Assembly: GCF_000763295.1 (NCBI RefSeq)
Contig: NZ_JRJE01000030.1
Location: forward strand, 1-64,000
DNA: 64,000 nucleotides
Source: Thalassospira australica
GTDB taxonomy: Bacteria > Pseudomonadota > Alphaproteobacteria > Rhodospirillales > Thalassospiraceae
Reading direction: 5' to 3'
Shown here in pieces: positions 1-9,331 of this stretch; position 1 is the stretch's first letter, and each line of letters opens with the position of its first letter. A program made the position numbers and the translations under genes. The notes beneath the pieces were generated by a model, which saw only the letters and a list, made by a program, of their open reading frames with translations, searched no databases and was not told where the DNA came from.

Positions 1-106
1 GAACTTTGGTGCGACTTCGGTCGGCACGATGGCCATCCGCCGCTTCCTGCGTCCGGTATGCTATCAGAACATCCCGACGGATGTTCTGCCTGCTGATATC
101 GCCTGA
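1..106 (+). CDS. 3' end of alpha-ketoglutaric semialdehyde dehydrogenase (partial)
   Basis: Reading from base 2, the frame encodes 34 residues and stops with TGA at 104-106; the gene begins upstream of the window. The tail contains TSVGTMAIRRFLRPVCYQN, which I recognise from memory as the C-terminus of 2,5-dioxovalerate (alpha-ketoglutaric semialdehyde) dehydrogenases of the aldehyde dehydrogenase superfamily. That enzyme makes alpha-ketoglutarate in the last step of the Weimberg pentose pathway, which fits the XylX-, XylB- and dehydratase-like genes that follow. A strong terminator lies 33 bases after the stop. The product call rests on only 34 residues plus context. Confidence 0.6.
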   Translation, partial: NFGATSVGTMAIRRFLRPVCYQNIPTDVLPADIA

Positions 107-138
107 TTGCAGCGCGACACAGCATCTGCATGAAAACG

Positions 139-165
139 AAAAGCCGTCCTTTGGGGCGGCTTTTT
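139..165 (+). terminator. Rho-independent terminator after the partial dehydrogenase
   Basis: AAAAGCCGTCC pairs with GGGCGGCTTTT around a four-base loop and is followed by a run of five T. It ends the plus-strand gene at 106; the A-rich left flank means it could also serve the converging minus-strand ROK gene that ends at 195. Confidence 0.8.
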
Positions 166-194
166 GCGTTGGGTGGAGTGGCGGTAGATGCAGG

Positions 195-1430
195 TTACGA
201 GGTGGTGGCCTTGAACATATTTTCATCATGGCGCAGCAGGCTTTGACCAATCGCACCTTGAAGCGCAAGGTCCTTATCCCACGCCAGATGGGTGATTTCA
301 GGGCCGCGGCTAAGTTCCGGAACCTGGGCATCTGCAAGGCCGCGTTTCAGTTCAGGTTCCATCATGTCATAGGCGCGTGCACCAGAACCGGTGATGAAAA
401 TCTGCTTTGGGCCCAGAAGGGCGATCAGATTGGCAATGCCATATCCCAGAACCTTGCCAGCGTGTTTAAACAGATCCGTAAGGCCGGTATCTCCATCGCG
501 GGCGCGCGCGACAAGATCCATCATCTGATCTTCGCTGGGATGCAGGCTGTTGGCATCGGGCAGGTCCATCAGGCCACGGGCATCGCGCAAAATGGCATAA
601 TCGCCGATATAGGCTTCAAGACAACCGCGTCGTCCGCAATTGCATAGAGGCCCATCGGGTTGGTACTTCATGTGACCAAATTCGGCGGCGGTTCCGAAAT
701 CACCATTATAGACATTACCATTCAGTACCAGTCCCATGCCGATGCCATAGCCCAGCATGATCACGGCAAAATCACCGCCGAGATGCAGATTGGTATTTTG
801 CGAAATGGCCGTGGCAATACAGTTGGCATCATTTGACATCTGAACAATGCCGCCAAACCGTTCGCCAAGTGCCTTGTTCAGCGCGATGTTGCGGTGGCGC
901 AGCGCCGGTGACCAGATAATTTCGCCACTGTTGCTGTCGGTCACACCTTGTACAGCGATGCTGATGCCAACCGGTGGATGGGTGGAGAAACCCTTGTGCT
1001 CGGCAATGAAATCTTCGATCAAGCTGATCAGAGTCGCGACAAGTTCGCCTTCATCAAGGTCACGGGTATTGATGCAATGTTCGGAGCTGCATTCAATTTC
1101 GCCCTTGAAGTTGCCAAGCGCAATTTCAATCAGGTTGATGGTGATCTTTACCCCTATGACGCAGGCCGCATTGGGGACAAGGTCCAACAGAACTTTTGGG
1201 CGTCCGCGTGTGGTGCCCTGGCTTGCGTTGGCATTTCCATTGATGCCTTGGCTTTCCTGAACCAGTCCCTGTGACATCAGGTCTGAGGTAAGCGAGGTGA
1301 CGGTTGCCGGGCTGAGGCCGGTGGCCGTGCCAATATCAATACGCGCGGCAGGGCCATGGACGCGCAAATAACGCAGAATAGCAATCTGTGAGGGCTGGCG
1401 TGGGGTTTCGCTGTCGGTGCGGCGGCTCAT
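195..1430 (-). CDS. ROK-family transcriptional regulator
   Basis: The 411-residue protein has an N-terminal winged helix-turn-helix (about residues 15-75) followed by a ROK sugar-kinase-like domain. The ROK zinc signature is intact: His253 and a CxCGxxGCxE stretch at 263-272. Members of this family (Mlc, NagC, XylR of Gram-positives) repress sugar genes and are released by sugar or phosphosugar. It is the last gene on the minus strand after the sugar dehydratase and ABC transporter genes, so it probably controls this pentose locus. The ribosome-binding site is poor (AAGGA lies 13 bases from ATG). A hairpin at 1457-1484 separates it from the upstream gene, so it may be expressed independently. 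Confidence 0.88.
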   Translation of the reverse strand: MSRRTDSETPRQPSQIAILRYLRVHGPAARIDIGTATGLSPATVTSLTSDLMSQGLVQESQGINGNANASQGTTRGRPKVLLDLVPNAACVIGVKITINLIEIALGNFKGEIECSSEHCINTRDLDEGELVATLISLIEDFIAEHKGFSTHPPVGISIAVQGVTDSNSGEIIWSPALRHRNIALNKALGERFGGIVQMSNDANCIATAISQNTNLHLGGDFAVIMLGYGIGMGLVLNGNVYNGDFGTAAEFGHMKYQPDGPLCNCGRRGCLEAYIGDYAILRDARGLMDLPDANSLHPSEDQMMDLVARARDGDTGLTDLFKHAGKVLGYGIANLIALLGPKQIFITGSGARAYDMMEPELKRGLADAQVPELSRGPEITHLAWDKDLALQGAIGQSLLRHDENMFKATTS

Positions 1431-1456
1431 GAAGTTGGTTTATATCCTTTGGGATG

Positions 1457-1484
1457 AACAAGGCGGCGGTGAGGCCGCCTTGTT
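1457..1484. terminator. Intergenic hairpin between xylX-like and ROK genes
   Basis: AACAAGGCGGC and GCCGCCTTGTT form a perfect 11-bp stem with a six-base loop. It lies between two minus-strand genes. There is no T run on the minus side, so it may attenuate rather than stop transcription into the regulator. Confidence 0.55.
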
Positions 1485-1544
1485 GATATGGGCATTTTTT
1501 TTCCCGGCTTGGCAAGTCGATAGCACACCGCGCCTGCGCGCGAT

Positions 1545-2726
1545 TTACAGAAGCCCGCGTGCAGCAAGGTTGGTCATAAGGGCGGTAATGCCAAACTGCC
1601 ATGGATTGATCACATCAGACCGGTCAACCTGATTAACCAGTTTGCCAAGGGTTGGTGTTGAGATGGTCACAAGGTCGCCCATCTCATGGGTGAAGCCCTT
1701 GCCCGCACCGCCGCGATCATCGGTCGGGGCAAACATGGTGCCCAAAAATAGCATAAGGCCATCAGGATACTGGTGGTGTTTGCCAATGGCCTGGCTTACC
1801 AGACTTTCAGGAGTGCGGCTGATTTGGCTCATCGAGCTTACCGCATCAAGGTGATAGCCATCAGGCCCGTCAACGGCCATGGCGATATCGGCCGATTTGA
1901 CTGTTTCCAGCGTGAAATGATCATCAAACAGGCGGATGAAGGGCCCGATTGCGCAGGATCCGTTGTTGTCTTTTGCCTTGCCAAGCAACAGTGCAGAACG
2001 ACCTTCGACGTCACGCAGATTGACATCATTGCCAAGGGTCGCGCCGACAATCTTGCCTTTGGAGGTTGCGGCAAGAACCACTTCGGGTTCCGGATTGTTC
2101 CAGTTTGAAATCGGGTGCAGGCCAACATGGGCGCCGTGACCCATGGCCGACATCACCGGTGATTTTGTGAAAATCTCTGCATCCGGGCCGATACCGACTT
2201 CAAGATATTGCGACCATGCGCCTTTTTCGATCAGGATTTCTTTGATGTCGGCGGCTTTTTGCGATCCGGGTTCGATTTGTGACAGATCATCGCCAATAAT
2301 GCCGGTGATTTCGGCGCGGATTTGATCTGCCTTTGATGCGTCCCCACGTGCCTGTTCTTCGATCACACGTTCCAGCAGGCTGGCGACAAAGGTCACACCA
2401 CTTGCCTTGATCGCCTGAAGGTCATTGGGGCTTAAAAGGTGCGGGGTGCTATGGTCTGCACCGGGGCGTGACTGTTCAAGGATATCACCAAGCTGGCAAA
2501 TCGTTGAGAAACGGCTGGGTTTAGACAGTTGTGCGACCAGATCATTGCGTTCAAGAAGCTGGCTGACTGTCGGGGCCAGTGGGCTGATGTCGCGCAGATT
2601 TTCACCATCGACCAGAACCGGGGTCGGGCCTGATACCCGTGGGTCCCAGATCCGGCCGATCAGAACGGCGCGATTGCTGTCATTAGGCAGAATGTCATGG
2701 ATGTCGCTTGGAAAGCCGTTGGTCAT
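1545..2726 (-). CDS. xylX: XylX-like 2-keto-3-deoxy-pentonate dehydratase (FAH family)
   Basis: A 393-residue fumarylacetoacetate-hydrolase-fold protein. The length and opening ([10 protein letters not shown], then a PTVSQLLE stretch) match the FAH-type 2-keto-3-deoxy-xylonate/arabinonate dehydratases of the Weimberg pathway, which convert the keto-deoxy acid to alpha-ketoglutaric semialdehyde. The C-terminal half carries the metal-site pattern of the family ([22 protein letters not shown]). Its start overlaps the stop of the ABC ATPase gene by four bases (ATGA), so the two are probably translationally coupled. The alternative is a different FAH-family hydrolase; the surrounding sugar genes favour the dehydratase. 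Confidence 0.8.
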   Translation of the reverse strand: MTNGFPSDIHDILPNDSNRAVLIGRIWDPRVSGPTPVLVDGENLRDISPLAPTVSQLLERNDLVAQLSKPSRFSTICQLGDILEQSRPGADHSTPHLLSPNDLQAIKASGVTFVASLLERVIEEQARGDASKADQIRAEITGIIGDDLSQIEPGSQKAADIKEILIEKGAWSQYLEVGIGPDAEIFTKSPVMSAMGHGAHVGLHPISNWNNPEPEVVLAATSKGKIVGATLGNDVNLRDVEGRSALLLGKAKDNNGSCAIGPFIRLFDDHFTLETVKSADIAMAVDGPDGYHLDAVSSMSQISRTPESLVSQAIGKHHQYPDGLMLFLGTMFAPTDDRGGAGKGFTHEMGDLVTISTPTLGKLVNQVDRSDVINPWQFGITALMTNLAARGLL

Positions 2727-3571
2727 GAGGGGGTCTCGCTTGTCTCGCTGTTGGTTGCATCTTCCGGAGCGGTTGGCGCATTGGTCGCACCGGGGCCTGC
2801 CAAATGTAAAAGATGTTCGGGCATTTTGCCCAGAATGATCATGCCAAGCACGTCGTCATGTGTGACGTCTTCGGTTCGAACGCTGCCGACCAGTTTGCCA
2901 TTTTTCATCACATGCAAACGATCAGAAAGATCAAACACATCATGAAGATCGTGGCTGATCAACAAAATACCCAAACCGTCGCGTTTTAGCTGATCAATCA
3001 GTTCCCCGACCATTTTGGTTTCGTGCACACCCAGTGCGGCACAGGGTTCATCCATGATCAGGACGCGTGCTTCAAACAACAGAGCACGCGCAATGGCAAC
3101 CGATTGGCGCTGGCCGCCGGACAATGCCGAAACGGGGGATGTGAACTTTTTGAAGTTCGGATTCAGGCGGTGAAGAACTTCACGCGCCTTATGTTCCATT
3201 GCGGCATCATCAAGAAAGCCAAACTTGTCGGTGACTTCACGACCCAGAAACAGGTTCTGGGCCGCATCAAGGTTATCGGCAAGGGCAAGGTTCTGATAGA
3301 TCGTTTCGATATTATTGTCGCGTGCATCACGCGCATTTTCGATATTGGCATCCTTGCCATCGACAACGATCTGACCGCTATCGGCCTGATAGGCGCCCGA
3401 AAGAATCTTGATCAGGGTCGATTTGCCTGCACCGTTGTGGCCCAGAACGCCAACCACTTCGCCGGGATACAGATCGATTGATACGCCATCGACTGCCTTC
3501 ACCCCGCCAAAGCTGATATGGATGTCGCGCATTTCGACCAGCGGGTTTTTCGTCATGTTGGGATCAGTCAT
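2723..3571 (-). CDS. Sugar ABC transporter ATP-binding protein (single domain)
   Basis: A 282-residue ATPase with Walker [10 protein letters not shown], signature LSGGQRQ and Walker B VLIMDEP. It energises sugar uptake through the permease encoded just upstream (12-bp gap). It has one nucleotide-binding domain, like the fructose-type FrcA proteins of alphaproteobacteria, not two as in XylG, AraG or RbsA of E. coli, so it should act as a homodimer. The start has a good GGAG site. The C-terminal 25 residues are an alanine/threonine-rich tail. Confidence 0.88.
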   Translation of the reverse strand: MTDPNMTKNPLVEMRDIHISFGGVKAVDGVSIDLYPGEVVGVLGHNGAGKSTLIKILSGAYQADSGQIVVDGKDANIENARDARDNNIETIYQNLALADNLDAAQNLFLGREVTDKFGFLDDAAMEHKAREVLHRLNPNFKKFTSPVSALSGGQRQSVAIARALLFEARVLIMDEPCAALGVHETKMVGELIDQLKRDGLGILLISHDLHDVFDLSDRLHVMKNGKLVGSVRTEDVTHDDVLGMIILGKMPEHLLHLAGPGATNAPTAPEDATNSETSETPS

Positions 3572-3582
3572 GTCCGGTCTCC

Positions 3583-4860
3583 TTACGCGGTCGGGTCGCT
3601 GTAACGACGGTGGAAATACTTGTCGCTAAAGACGGCCAGAACAAGAACCAGTCCGATAACGATGCTTTGCAAGGATGTATCAACGCCGAGCAGCGCCATG
3701 CCACTTTGAAGGCTTTGCATCACAAGTGCACCAATAAGTGCCCCGTATATCGTGCCAACACCCCCTGCAAGCGACGTTCCGCCAATGACAACTGCGGCAA
3801 TCACGCGCAATTCATCAAGTGTGCCCAGATCATTGCCCGCAGATTGCAGGCGGGCTGATGAAATCGCAGCACTGATGGCGCACAGAACCCCCATCAGGGC
3901 AAAAACGGCAACCGTCATGCGTTTGACGTTGATGCCGGCCAGTTCGGCTGCTTGCGGATTGCCACCAATGGCAAAGACATAGCGACCAAACCGGGTGCGT
4001 TTGACAACAATGGTCAGAACAATCGCAACCAAAGCCACAATCAGAAGCGGAATCGGAATGCCGTGCGAAATTTCAAGGTTCTCAGGGGTGACTGGAATGC
4101 CCTTGTTTTCAAGCAGGCGTTCAGCCGCCCGCGTTGGCAGGTGATAGGCGTTAAGTGTCGCGATTGCGATCAACACCAAACCGGCCTTGATGATGGTGTT
4201 GGTATATTCTGCCCAGACCGGTTTGACCGGGAATTCGAACGACAGGCGACGGCGACGGTCCATGATGGCGGCATAGATGATCGCGACAATGGCAATCAAA
4301 GCAACGATCCAGCTCCATGTGGCGCCAATTGTGCCTTCGATTCCACCGCCCAGAAGGATAAAGTTGTGATCAAGCGGGGCGACAGTGCGTCCCTGTGTCA
4401 CCCACCATGCCGCGCCGCGCCAGACCAAAAGCCCGCCCAGCGTGACAATAAATGCGGGGACACCAAGATAACCAACCGCGGCCCCCTGTATTCCGCCGAT
4501 GACAGCGCCGATCACGATGCCCGCGAGCAGGGTAAGTATCCAGGTCATCGGGTGATTGTAATCAAGGAACTGCGGCAGCAGGTCGGTTTGAACAACCCCC
4601 ATCAGCATTGCCAGAACGCCAAGAATTGCGCCCACAGACAAGTCGATGTGACGTGTCACAATGATCAGAACCATGCCGCACGCCATAACAGCGACAGAGG
4701 CGGTCTGAACCGACAGGTTAAAGATGTTGCGCGGCGTGATAAACCGTCCACCAGAGGCAATATCAAAGCCGACCCAAATGATCAGCAGGACAACGGCAAG
4801 GCCAACCAGTCGGCGGTCGACTTCCATTTTCGAAAGCAGTCGTGACATGAAAAAGCTCAT
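3583..4860 (-). CDS. Sugar ABC transporter permease (XylH-like)
   Basis: A very hydrophobic BPD_transp_2-type inner-membrane permease of about 425 residues, in the xylose-permease (XylH) size class, with the conserved segment [19 protein letters not shown] near residue 65. The open frame can extend to 4887, but that start sits inside a strong hairpin (4868-4918); the ATG at 4860, just outside it, or at 4848 is more likely. The protein follows the binding-protein gene and precedes the ATPase gene, the usual order. Confidence 0.88.
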   Translation of the reverse strand: MSFFMSRLLSKMEVDRRLVGLAVVLLIIWVGFDIASGGRFITPRNIFNLSVQTASVAVMACGMVLIIVTRHIDLSVGAILGVLAMLMGVVQTDLLPQFLDYNHPMTWILTLLAGIVIGAVIGGIQGAAVGYLGVPAFIVTLGGLLVWRGAAWWVTQGRTVAPLDHNFILLGGGIEGTIGATWSWIVALIAIVAIIYAAIMDRRRRLSFEFPVKPVWAEYTNTIIKAGLVLIAIATLNAYHLPTRAAERLLENKGIPVTPENLEISHGIPIPLLIVALVAIVLTIVVKRTRFGRYVFAIGGNPQAAELAGINVKRMTVAVFALMGVLCAISAAISSARLQSAGNDLGTLDELRVIAAVVIGGTSLAGGVGTIYGALIGALVMQSLQSGMALLGVDTSLQSIVIGLVLVLAVFSDKYFHRRYSDPTA

Positions 4861-4867
4861 AAGGCAG

Positions 4868-4918
4868 CGGGGCCGACATGCAAACATCTGTGCAATACGG
4901 GTGTTGCAGTCGGCCCCG
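4868..4918 (-). promoter_or_regulatory. Hairpin between binding-protein and permease genes
   Basis: CGGGGCCGAC and GTCGGCCCCG form a 10-bp GC-rich stem, extended inward by TGCAA/TTGCA across a single bulge. On the minus strand no T run follows, so it is better read as an mRNA-stabilising or attenuating element that keeps the binding protein more abundant than the permease. Confidence 0.6.
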
Positions 4919-4951
4919 GGTTAAGCAAGGTCGGAGAAAGCAGAAAATGCC

Positions 4952-5983
4952 TTAGTTACAGGCACTAACCTTGCTGTTCGTCACGCCCTGACAGACAACG
5001 TCTTTCGAAACCCAACCCGCATCAATCACAAGATCAAGCTTGTCCTGGGTGATTGCGACCGGGTCGAGGAAGAAGGACTTCATGGTTACGCCGTTCGGGC
5101 TTTCCCAATCCTGCGTGCCGCCGACATCATCAAGCGCGGTGCCGTTTGCCAGTTCAACAGCGATCTCGGCTGCGCGTTGTCCCAGAAGACGGGCATCTTT
5201 CCAGACCGAAACCGTCTGGGTGCCAAGTGCGACACGGTTCAATGCGGCGTGGTCACCATCCTGACCCGATACCGGAATGCCCTGCATGCCCTGAGCGGAA
5301 AGGGCGGCAACAACACCGCCAGCCGTGCCGTCATTCGATGCGACAACCGCATCAACCTTGTTATCAGCAGCGGTCAGGAACTGTTCCATATTGCGCTGTG
5401 CGATGGCAGGCTGCCAGCTATCGGTATAAGCTTCGCCAACGACGTTGATGTCGCCAGAGTCGATTGCAGCCTGAAGGATTTCCAACTGGCCTTCATGCAG
5501 GATGTTTGCATTGGGATCGGTCGGTGCGCCCTTGATGAAGACATAGTTGCCTTTTGGCTGTTTGGCAAAAACGGCCTCTGCCTGAAGTCGACCGACTTCC
5601 TTGTTGTTGAACGTGATGTAATAAGCGTTCGGGTCTTCGATCAGGCGGTCATAACCAACCACCGGAATGCCTTCGTTAAGGGCAAGGCCAACCGCCGGGC
5701 CGATAGAAGCCGAATCCTGTGCCAGAACGATCAATGCGTCAGCACCGCGTGCAATCAGGCTTTCGATGTCAGAAAGCTGTTTGGATGGGTTGCTCTGTGC
5801 GTCGGCGCTGATGTATTCCGCGCCAGCAGCGTCAAGTGCTGCCTTGATGGCGGCTTCATCGGTTTTCCAGCGTTCTTCCTGGAAGTTCGACCAGCTGACG
5901 CCAACAGTCAGATCAGCAGCAAAGGCATTTGCAGACAGCAGAACGGTACCGGCCAACATGGCCGTGGATAGGAGTTTTTTCAT
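4952..5983 (-). CDS. xylF: Periplasmic sugar-binding protein (XylF-like)
   Basis: A 343-residue type I periplasmic binding protein with a signal peptide ([22 protein letters not shown], cleavage before ADLTVG). The sequence [17 protein letters not shown] and the SGQDGD and NFNNKE-like stretches resemble XylF. It delivers sugar to the permease/ATPase encoded downstream. The open frame reaches 6022, but the ATG at 5983 is followed at once by the signal peptide and preceded by AGGGAAG. It is the first gene of a minus-strand operon divergent from the xylB-like gene. Confidence 0.87.
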   Translation of the reverse strand: MKKLLSTAMLAGTVLLSANAFAADLTVGVSWSNFQEERWKTDEAAIKAALDAAGAEYISADAQSNPSKQLSDIESLIARGADALIVLAQDSASIGPAVGLALNEGIPVVGYDRLIEDPNAYYITFNNKEVGRLQAEAVFAKQPKGNYVFIKGAPTDPNANILHEGQLEILQAAIDSGDINVVGEAYTDSWQPAIAQRNMEQFLTAADNKVDAVVASNDGTAGGVVAALSAQGMQGIPVSGQDGDHAALNRVALGTQTVSVWKDARLLGQRAAEIAVELANGTALDDVGGTQDWESPNGVTMKSFFLDPVAITQDKLDLVIDAGWVSKDVVCQGVTNSKVSACN

Positions 5984-6070
5984 AGGTTTCTTCCCTGAAT
6001 GAGTTGTGTCTTGAGATGACATTTATTTTTGTTGTCGAAAAAATGTTGACGTGAAGAAGGCGTCCTGTCA

Positions 6071-6100
6071 AATTTTTTTTAGTAGGCGAATTAAAAAATG
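6071..6100. promoter_or_regulatory. AT-rich inverted repeat, possible ROK operator
   Basis: ATTTTTT (6072-6078) and AAAAAAT (6093-6099) form an inverted repeat in the divergent intergenic region between the binding-protein and dehydrogenase genes. NagC/Mlc-type ROK operators are AT-rich inverted repeats with a GC-rich middle, and this one has AGTAGGCG in the middle. Tentative. Confidence 0.25.
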
Positions 6101-6225
6101 CGTTCTACACCGTCAATCTACTCTAAATCGCTGTGATTTTCGCTGTTTTGAGATGTTTTCGGTTGGTGCGCTGCAGCATTTAATTTGGTGCTGAAAAATA
6201 AGACAAAGAAATGACAGGGAACGTT

Positions 6226-6987
6226 ATGACAGCGACTTATCACGACCTTGACGGGAAATCCGTTCTTGTGACCGGTGGTGCATCCGGGATTGGTGCATCT
6301 ATTGTGCGTGCCTTTTGCGCGCAGGGGGCCCATGTCGGTTTTTTTGATATCGATGACGCTGCGGCGCAAAAACTGATCGATTCCATTCGCGACAGTCATG
6401 GGGTTGCGCCGGTGTACAAGTCGCTGGATCTGCGCAAACAATCGGAAATTCCCGGTGCCGTTCACGAAATTTCGGCCACCATCGGTGCCATTGACGTTCT
6501 GGTAAACAATGCCGCACGTGATGACCGCCATACTCCTGAGGAAATCGGGCCCCAACAATGGCGCGATGGCCTGGATGTGAACCTGAGCCACCATTTCTTT
6601 TGTGCCCAGGCCGTTGCCGAAGGCATGAAAGAAAAAAGAGCCGGCAGCATCATTAATTTCAGTTCAGTAAGTTATATGATGGGACTGCCGGACCTGGTGA
6701 CGTATGAAACGGCCAAAGCGGGGATTATCGGTCTGACCCGTGCGCTTGCGCGGGACTGGGGGCAGGACGGTATTCGGGTGAATGCGGTTACGCCGGGCTG
6801 TATCATGACCCAGCGTCAGCTTGATCTGTGGATTTCGCCCGCCGATGAAGAACGCATTCAGGGCGAACAATGCGTCAAACGGCGTCTGGTCGGGGATGAC
6901 GTTGCCCAGATGGTGCTGTTTTTGTCATCTGATGTGTCATCGGCCTGTTCGTCGCAGAACTTCATTGTCGATGGCGGAATTGTCTGA
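6226..6987 (+). CDS. xylB: XylB-like NAD-dependent sugar 1-dehydrogenase (SDR)
   Basis: A 253-residue classical short-chain dehydrogenase: TGGASGIG at 16-23, NNA at 94-96, catalytic Ser147, Tyr160 and Lys164. Stretches such as NNAARDDRH, DLVTYETAKAGI and TRALARDWG closely resemble the D-xylose dehydrogenase XylB of Caulobacter as I remember it. The expected reaction is oxidation of an aldopentose to its lactone, the first step of the Weimberg pathway. Start 6226 has AGGGA five bases upstream; the upstream ATG at 6211 has no such site. Sugar specificity (xylose or arabinose) cannot be read from the sequence. Confidence 0.82.
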   Translation: MTATYHDLDGKSVLVTGGASGIGASIVRAFCAQGAHVGFFDIDDAAAQKLIDSIRDSHGVAPVYKSLDLRKQSEIPGAVHEISATIGAIDVLVNNAARDDRHTPEEIGPQQWRDGLDVNLSHHFFCAQAVAEGMKEKRAGSIINFSSVSYMMGLPDLVTYETAKAGIIGLTRALARDWGQDGIRVNAVTPGCIMTQRQLDLWISPADEERIQGEQCVKRRLVGDDVAQMVLFLSSDVSSACSSQNFIVDGGIV

Positions 6988-7076
6988 TGACTGCCAGTCT
7001 GTCAGATTAGGTCTGCCTGTTCTGACAAGCGCCGCCCTGATACCGATGCTGACCCCATGAATTGAGTGCCAATAAT

Positions 7077-9239
7077 ATGTCGCCCACCAACCTGCCTGAA
7101 ACCACCATCATCATTGATGAAAAAGCCAACCCTTATCGTGATTGTATTCAGGGACTTGCCAATCAGCCGATCACGGTGGTCCATTTGCTGCGCGATGCAG
7201 TAAATGAAAACCCGACGGTCGCGCGAGATCGTCATTTTTTGGTTCCCGAAGTAAAGGACGTTGTCAGGCGTTTGGTCGAAAACCGTCCACGCATAGCGAT
7301 CATTGGCGGTGCGCCGGATCACCCGGCCCATCTTCTGGATCGGCCGCAGGCGCTGATGGCAGCACTTCGTATTTGGGAAATGGGCGGGGTGCCGTTTTTG
7401 TTTCATGTTCCGGTCATTTGCGATGGCACGGCACAAAACAATATCGGGCAAAGCTATTCGCTGGCATCGCGCAATCACACAGCTGCCGCAGTGAATATCA
7501 CCTTTGAGGGGCACAGCTATCACGCGGCATATGTTATTGCCGGATGTGACAAGTCCCCCGCTGCGGTGGTTGCCGGACTGGCGGCTGCTGATCATGCGCG
7601 CGCCTATCGCGGTGATCAGGCACCGGTCTGGGCTGTGTTTGCCCCGTCGCATGTGCTTAAGGGGGGTGAAATTCCCGAAGGTACGAAACGTCTGCTCGAA
7701 CAAATTGCGCGGGATGCCGATCAGGCCGGGCATGATGATCTGGGGGCGGATATTCGCGAGAACATGCGCTATATCCTGCAATGCACCTCCGACGAGGCCT
7801 TTGCAGGGTTGCTTGAACGCGCCAGATTGCTGGGCCTTATTGATGATGGTCTTGAACGTCGCGTGCTGGATCAATTGGCTGCGGCAACTTGTGATTCAAA
7901 AGGCGGCATTTGCGCATTTAACGGGACGGGCAATTCATCACGGACAATGCTGGCGGCCTTTGGCTTGACCCCGCCGGAGCTGGAGCTTTTGACCGATGTG
8001 CCGCCCTATGCGGCAGTGGCCGCAGGGATTGATGCCCTGTTTGGTGTCTTCAACAAGCCGGAATATGCCATTGGCAATCTGTTAAAGGCCAATTTTGCCA
8101 ATTTCGTACGCATCCACAACGCCACCGGGTCAAGCAGCAATATGCTGCTGCATCTACCCTTCATGATGCGATATGCCGGTTTTGATGTGTCGATTGATGA
8201 TTATCAGGACGTGCGCACCAAAACACCGGTTCCGGAAATCTTTGCCCACAGCCTGACGGAAAACCGCGATACCTTTGTGCTGGCCCAACAAATGGCCGAA
8301 GGCAAGAACCGTGGCATGGAAAGCATCTATCGTATTCTGGCTGATCTGGGTGTGGCGATGGATCTGGATGCGCCGACCGTTCTTGGCAAAACATGGGTGG
8401 AGAGGATTGAAGGGCTTGAAAACCCGGTTGATCTCTCGCTTGGCGATGCATCGGTTATTCGCGCAACCCCGGTGCGAAGCCGATCCGGCGTGGATGTAAT
8501 AACCGGCAGTTTCTTTGAAAATTGTGCGGTAAAAACATCGGGCATGAGCGATCATTTGCTGTCGCACTTTGATGATCATGTCTTCATCGTGCGGTATTAC
8601 GAGAACGAACATGTATGTAATGCTGATTTTGCGTCCCCGGACTTGATCACGCGTTTGATGGAAACAGACGGTGTTGATCCGGAATTGATCGCAGCCGTGG
8701 TCCGGAGAAATGGTGGCAATTCCGGTGATATCAAAGACCCCAAGAAGCTGCTTGAAGACGGATATCTGTCGTTTGCCTTTGTTATTGGCGGGCAGGGGCC
8801 GGAAGCCTATGGCATGCCCGAAATGTTTTCCCCGTCCCAGAACCTGCGCCATCACCGCATTCTTGAAGCATCGTCAATGCTGATCACCGATGGCCGGTAT
8901 TCCGGAGTGACCAAAGGGGCGTGTATTGGTCATATGGTGCCCGAAGCCTTTACCGGTGGCGGGATTGGGTATTTACAAGATGGTGATGTGCTGCGGTTGA
9001 ACCTGACGACGCTGACACTTGATTGGCTGGAACGCGATGCGTTTATAAAGGGTGAGGAAAGGCCATCTGACCCCAAAGACATTGCGGACCGGGCTGCTGT
9101 GTTTGAGGCCCGTTTTCAGCGCATGGATGCCCGGCAATGTGACATCGCCGCGAGCAACGTTTTGGATGGCATTGGCAATGCTGCACGGGGCATCGTACCG
9201 CGGGCTGTTGATCGACGTGCGGTAAAAGACTGGCGTTAA
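7077..9239 (+). CDS. IlvD/Edd-family sugar-acid dehydratase, unusually long
   Basis: A protein of 720 residues (725 if the TTG at 7062 is used; neither start has a strong ribosome site). The three iron-sulfur cysteines of the family are in place: CDG (VICDGTAQ), CDK (AGCDKSPAA) and the GGIC stretch before NGTGNSSRTM. The C-terminal signature DGRYSGVTKGACIGHMVPEA is also present. Typical members have 570-655 residues; the extra length includes a charged segment between the second and third cysteines. Being next to xylB- and xylX-like genes, it should dehydrate a pentonate to 2-keto-3-deoxy-pentonate (XylD role), although it is only distantly like Caulobacter XylD. Confidence 0.78.
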   Translation: MSPTNLPETTIIIDEKANPYRDCIQGLANQPITVVHLLRDAVNENPTVARDRHFLVPEVKDVVRRLVENRPRIAIIGGAPDHPAHLLDRPQALMAALRIWEMGGVPFLFHVPVICDGTAQNNIGQSYSLASRNHTAAAVNITFEGHSYHAAYVIAGCDKSPAAVVAGLAAADHARAYRGDQAPVWAVFAPSHVLKGGEIPEGTKRLLEQIARDADQAGHDDLGADIRENMRYILQCTSDEAFAGLLERARLLGLIDDGLERRVLDQLAAATCDSKGGICAFNGTGNSSRTMLAAFGLTPPELELLTDVPPYAAVAAGIDALFGVFNKPEYAIGNLLKANFANFVRIHNATGSSSNMLLHLPFMMRYAGFDVSIDDYQDVRTKTPVPEIFAHSLTENRDTFVLAQQMAEGKNRGMESIYRILADLGVAMDLDAPTVLGKTWVERIEGLENPVDLSLGDASVIRATPVRSRSGVDVITGSFFENCAVKTSGMSDHLLSHFDDHVFIVRYYENEHVCNADFASPDLITRLMETDGVDPELIAAVVRRNGGNSGDIKDPKKLLEDGYLSFAFVIGGQGPEAYGMPEMFSPSQNLRHHRILEASSMLITDGRYSGVTKGACIGHMVPEAFTGGGIGYLQDGDVLRLNLTTLTLDWLERDAFIKGEERPSDPKDIADRAAVFEARFQRMDARQCDIAASNVLDGIGNAARGIVPRAVDRRAVKDWR

Positions 9240-9269
9240 GCGCAATGTTGTTGTGCTTGCCCTGAAATG

Positions 9270-9304
9270 AAAACACCCCGGTCTGATCAAGGCCGGGGTG
9301 TTTT
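9270..9304. terminator. Bidirectional terminator
   Basis: AAAACACCCCGG and CCGGGGTGTTTT form a 12-bp stem flanked by A and T runs, between the converging dehydratase (ends 9239) and purU (ends 9332) genes. Confidence 0.88.
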
Positions 9305-9331
9305 GTATTTGTTATCGCAGGTGCGGTGGGG

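Noticed and set aside
3952-4845. Plus-strand frame of 297 codons opposite the sugar permease gene
   Set aside because: Antisense shadow of a membrane-protein gene; no motif, no ribosome-binding site.
7002-7874. Minus-strand frame of 290 codons opposite the dehydratase gene
   Set aside because: Shadow of the IlvD/Edd gene, whose cluster cysteines and signatures are intact.
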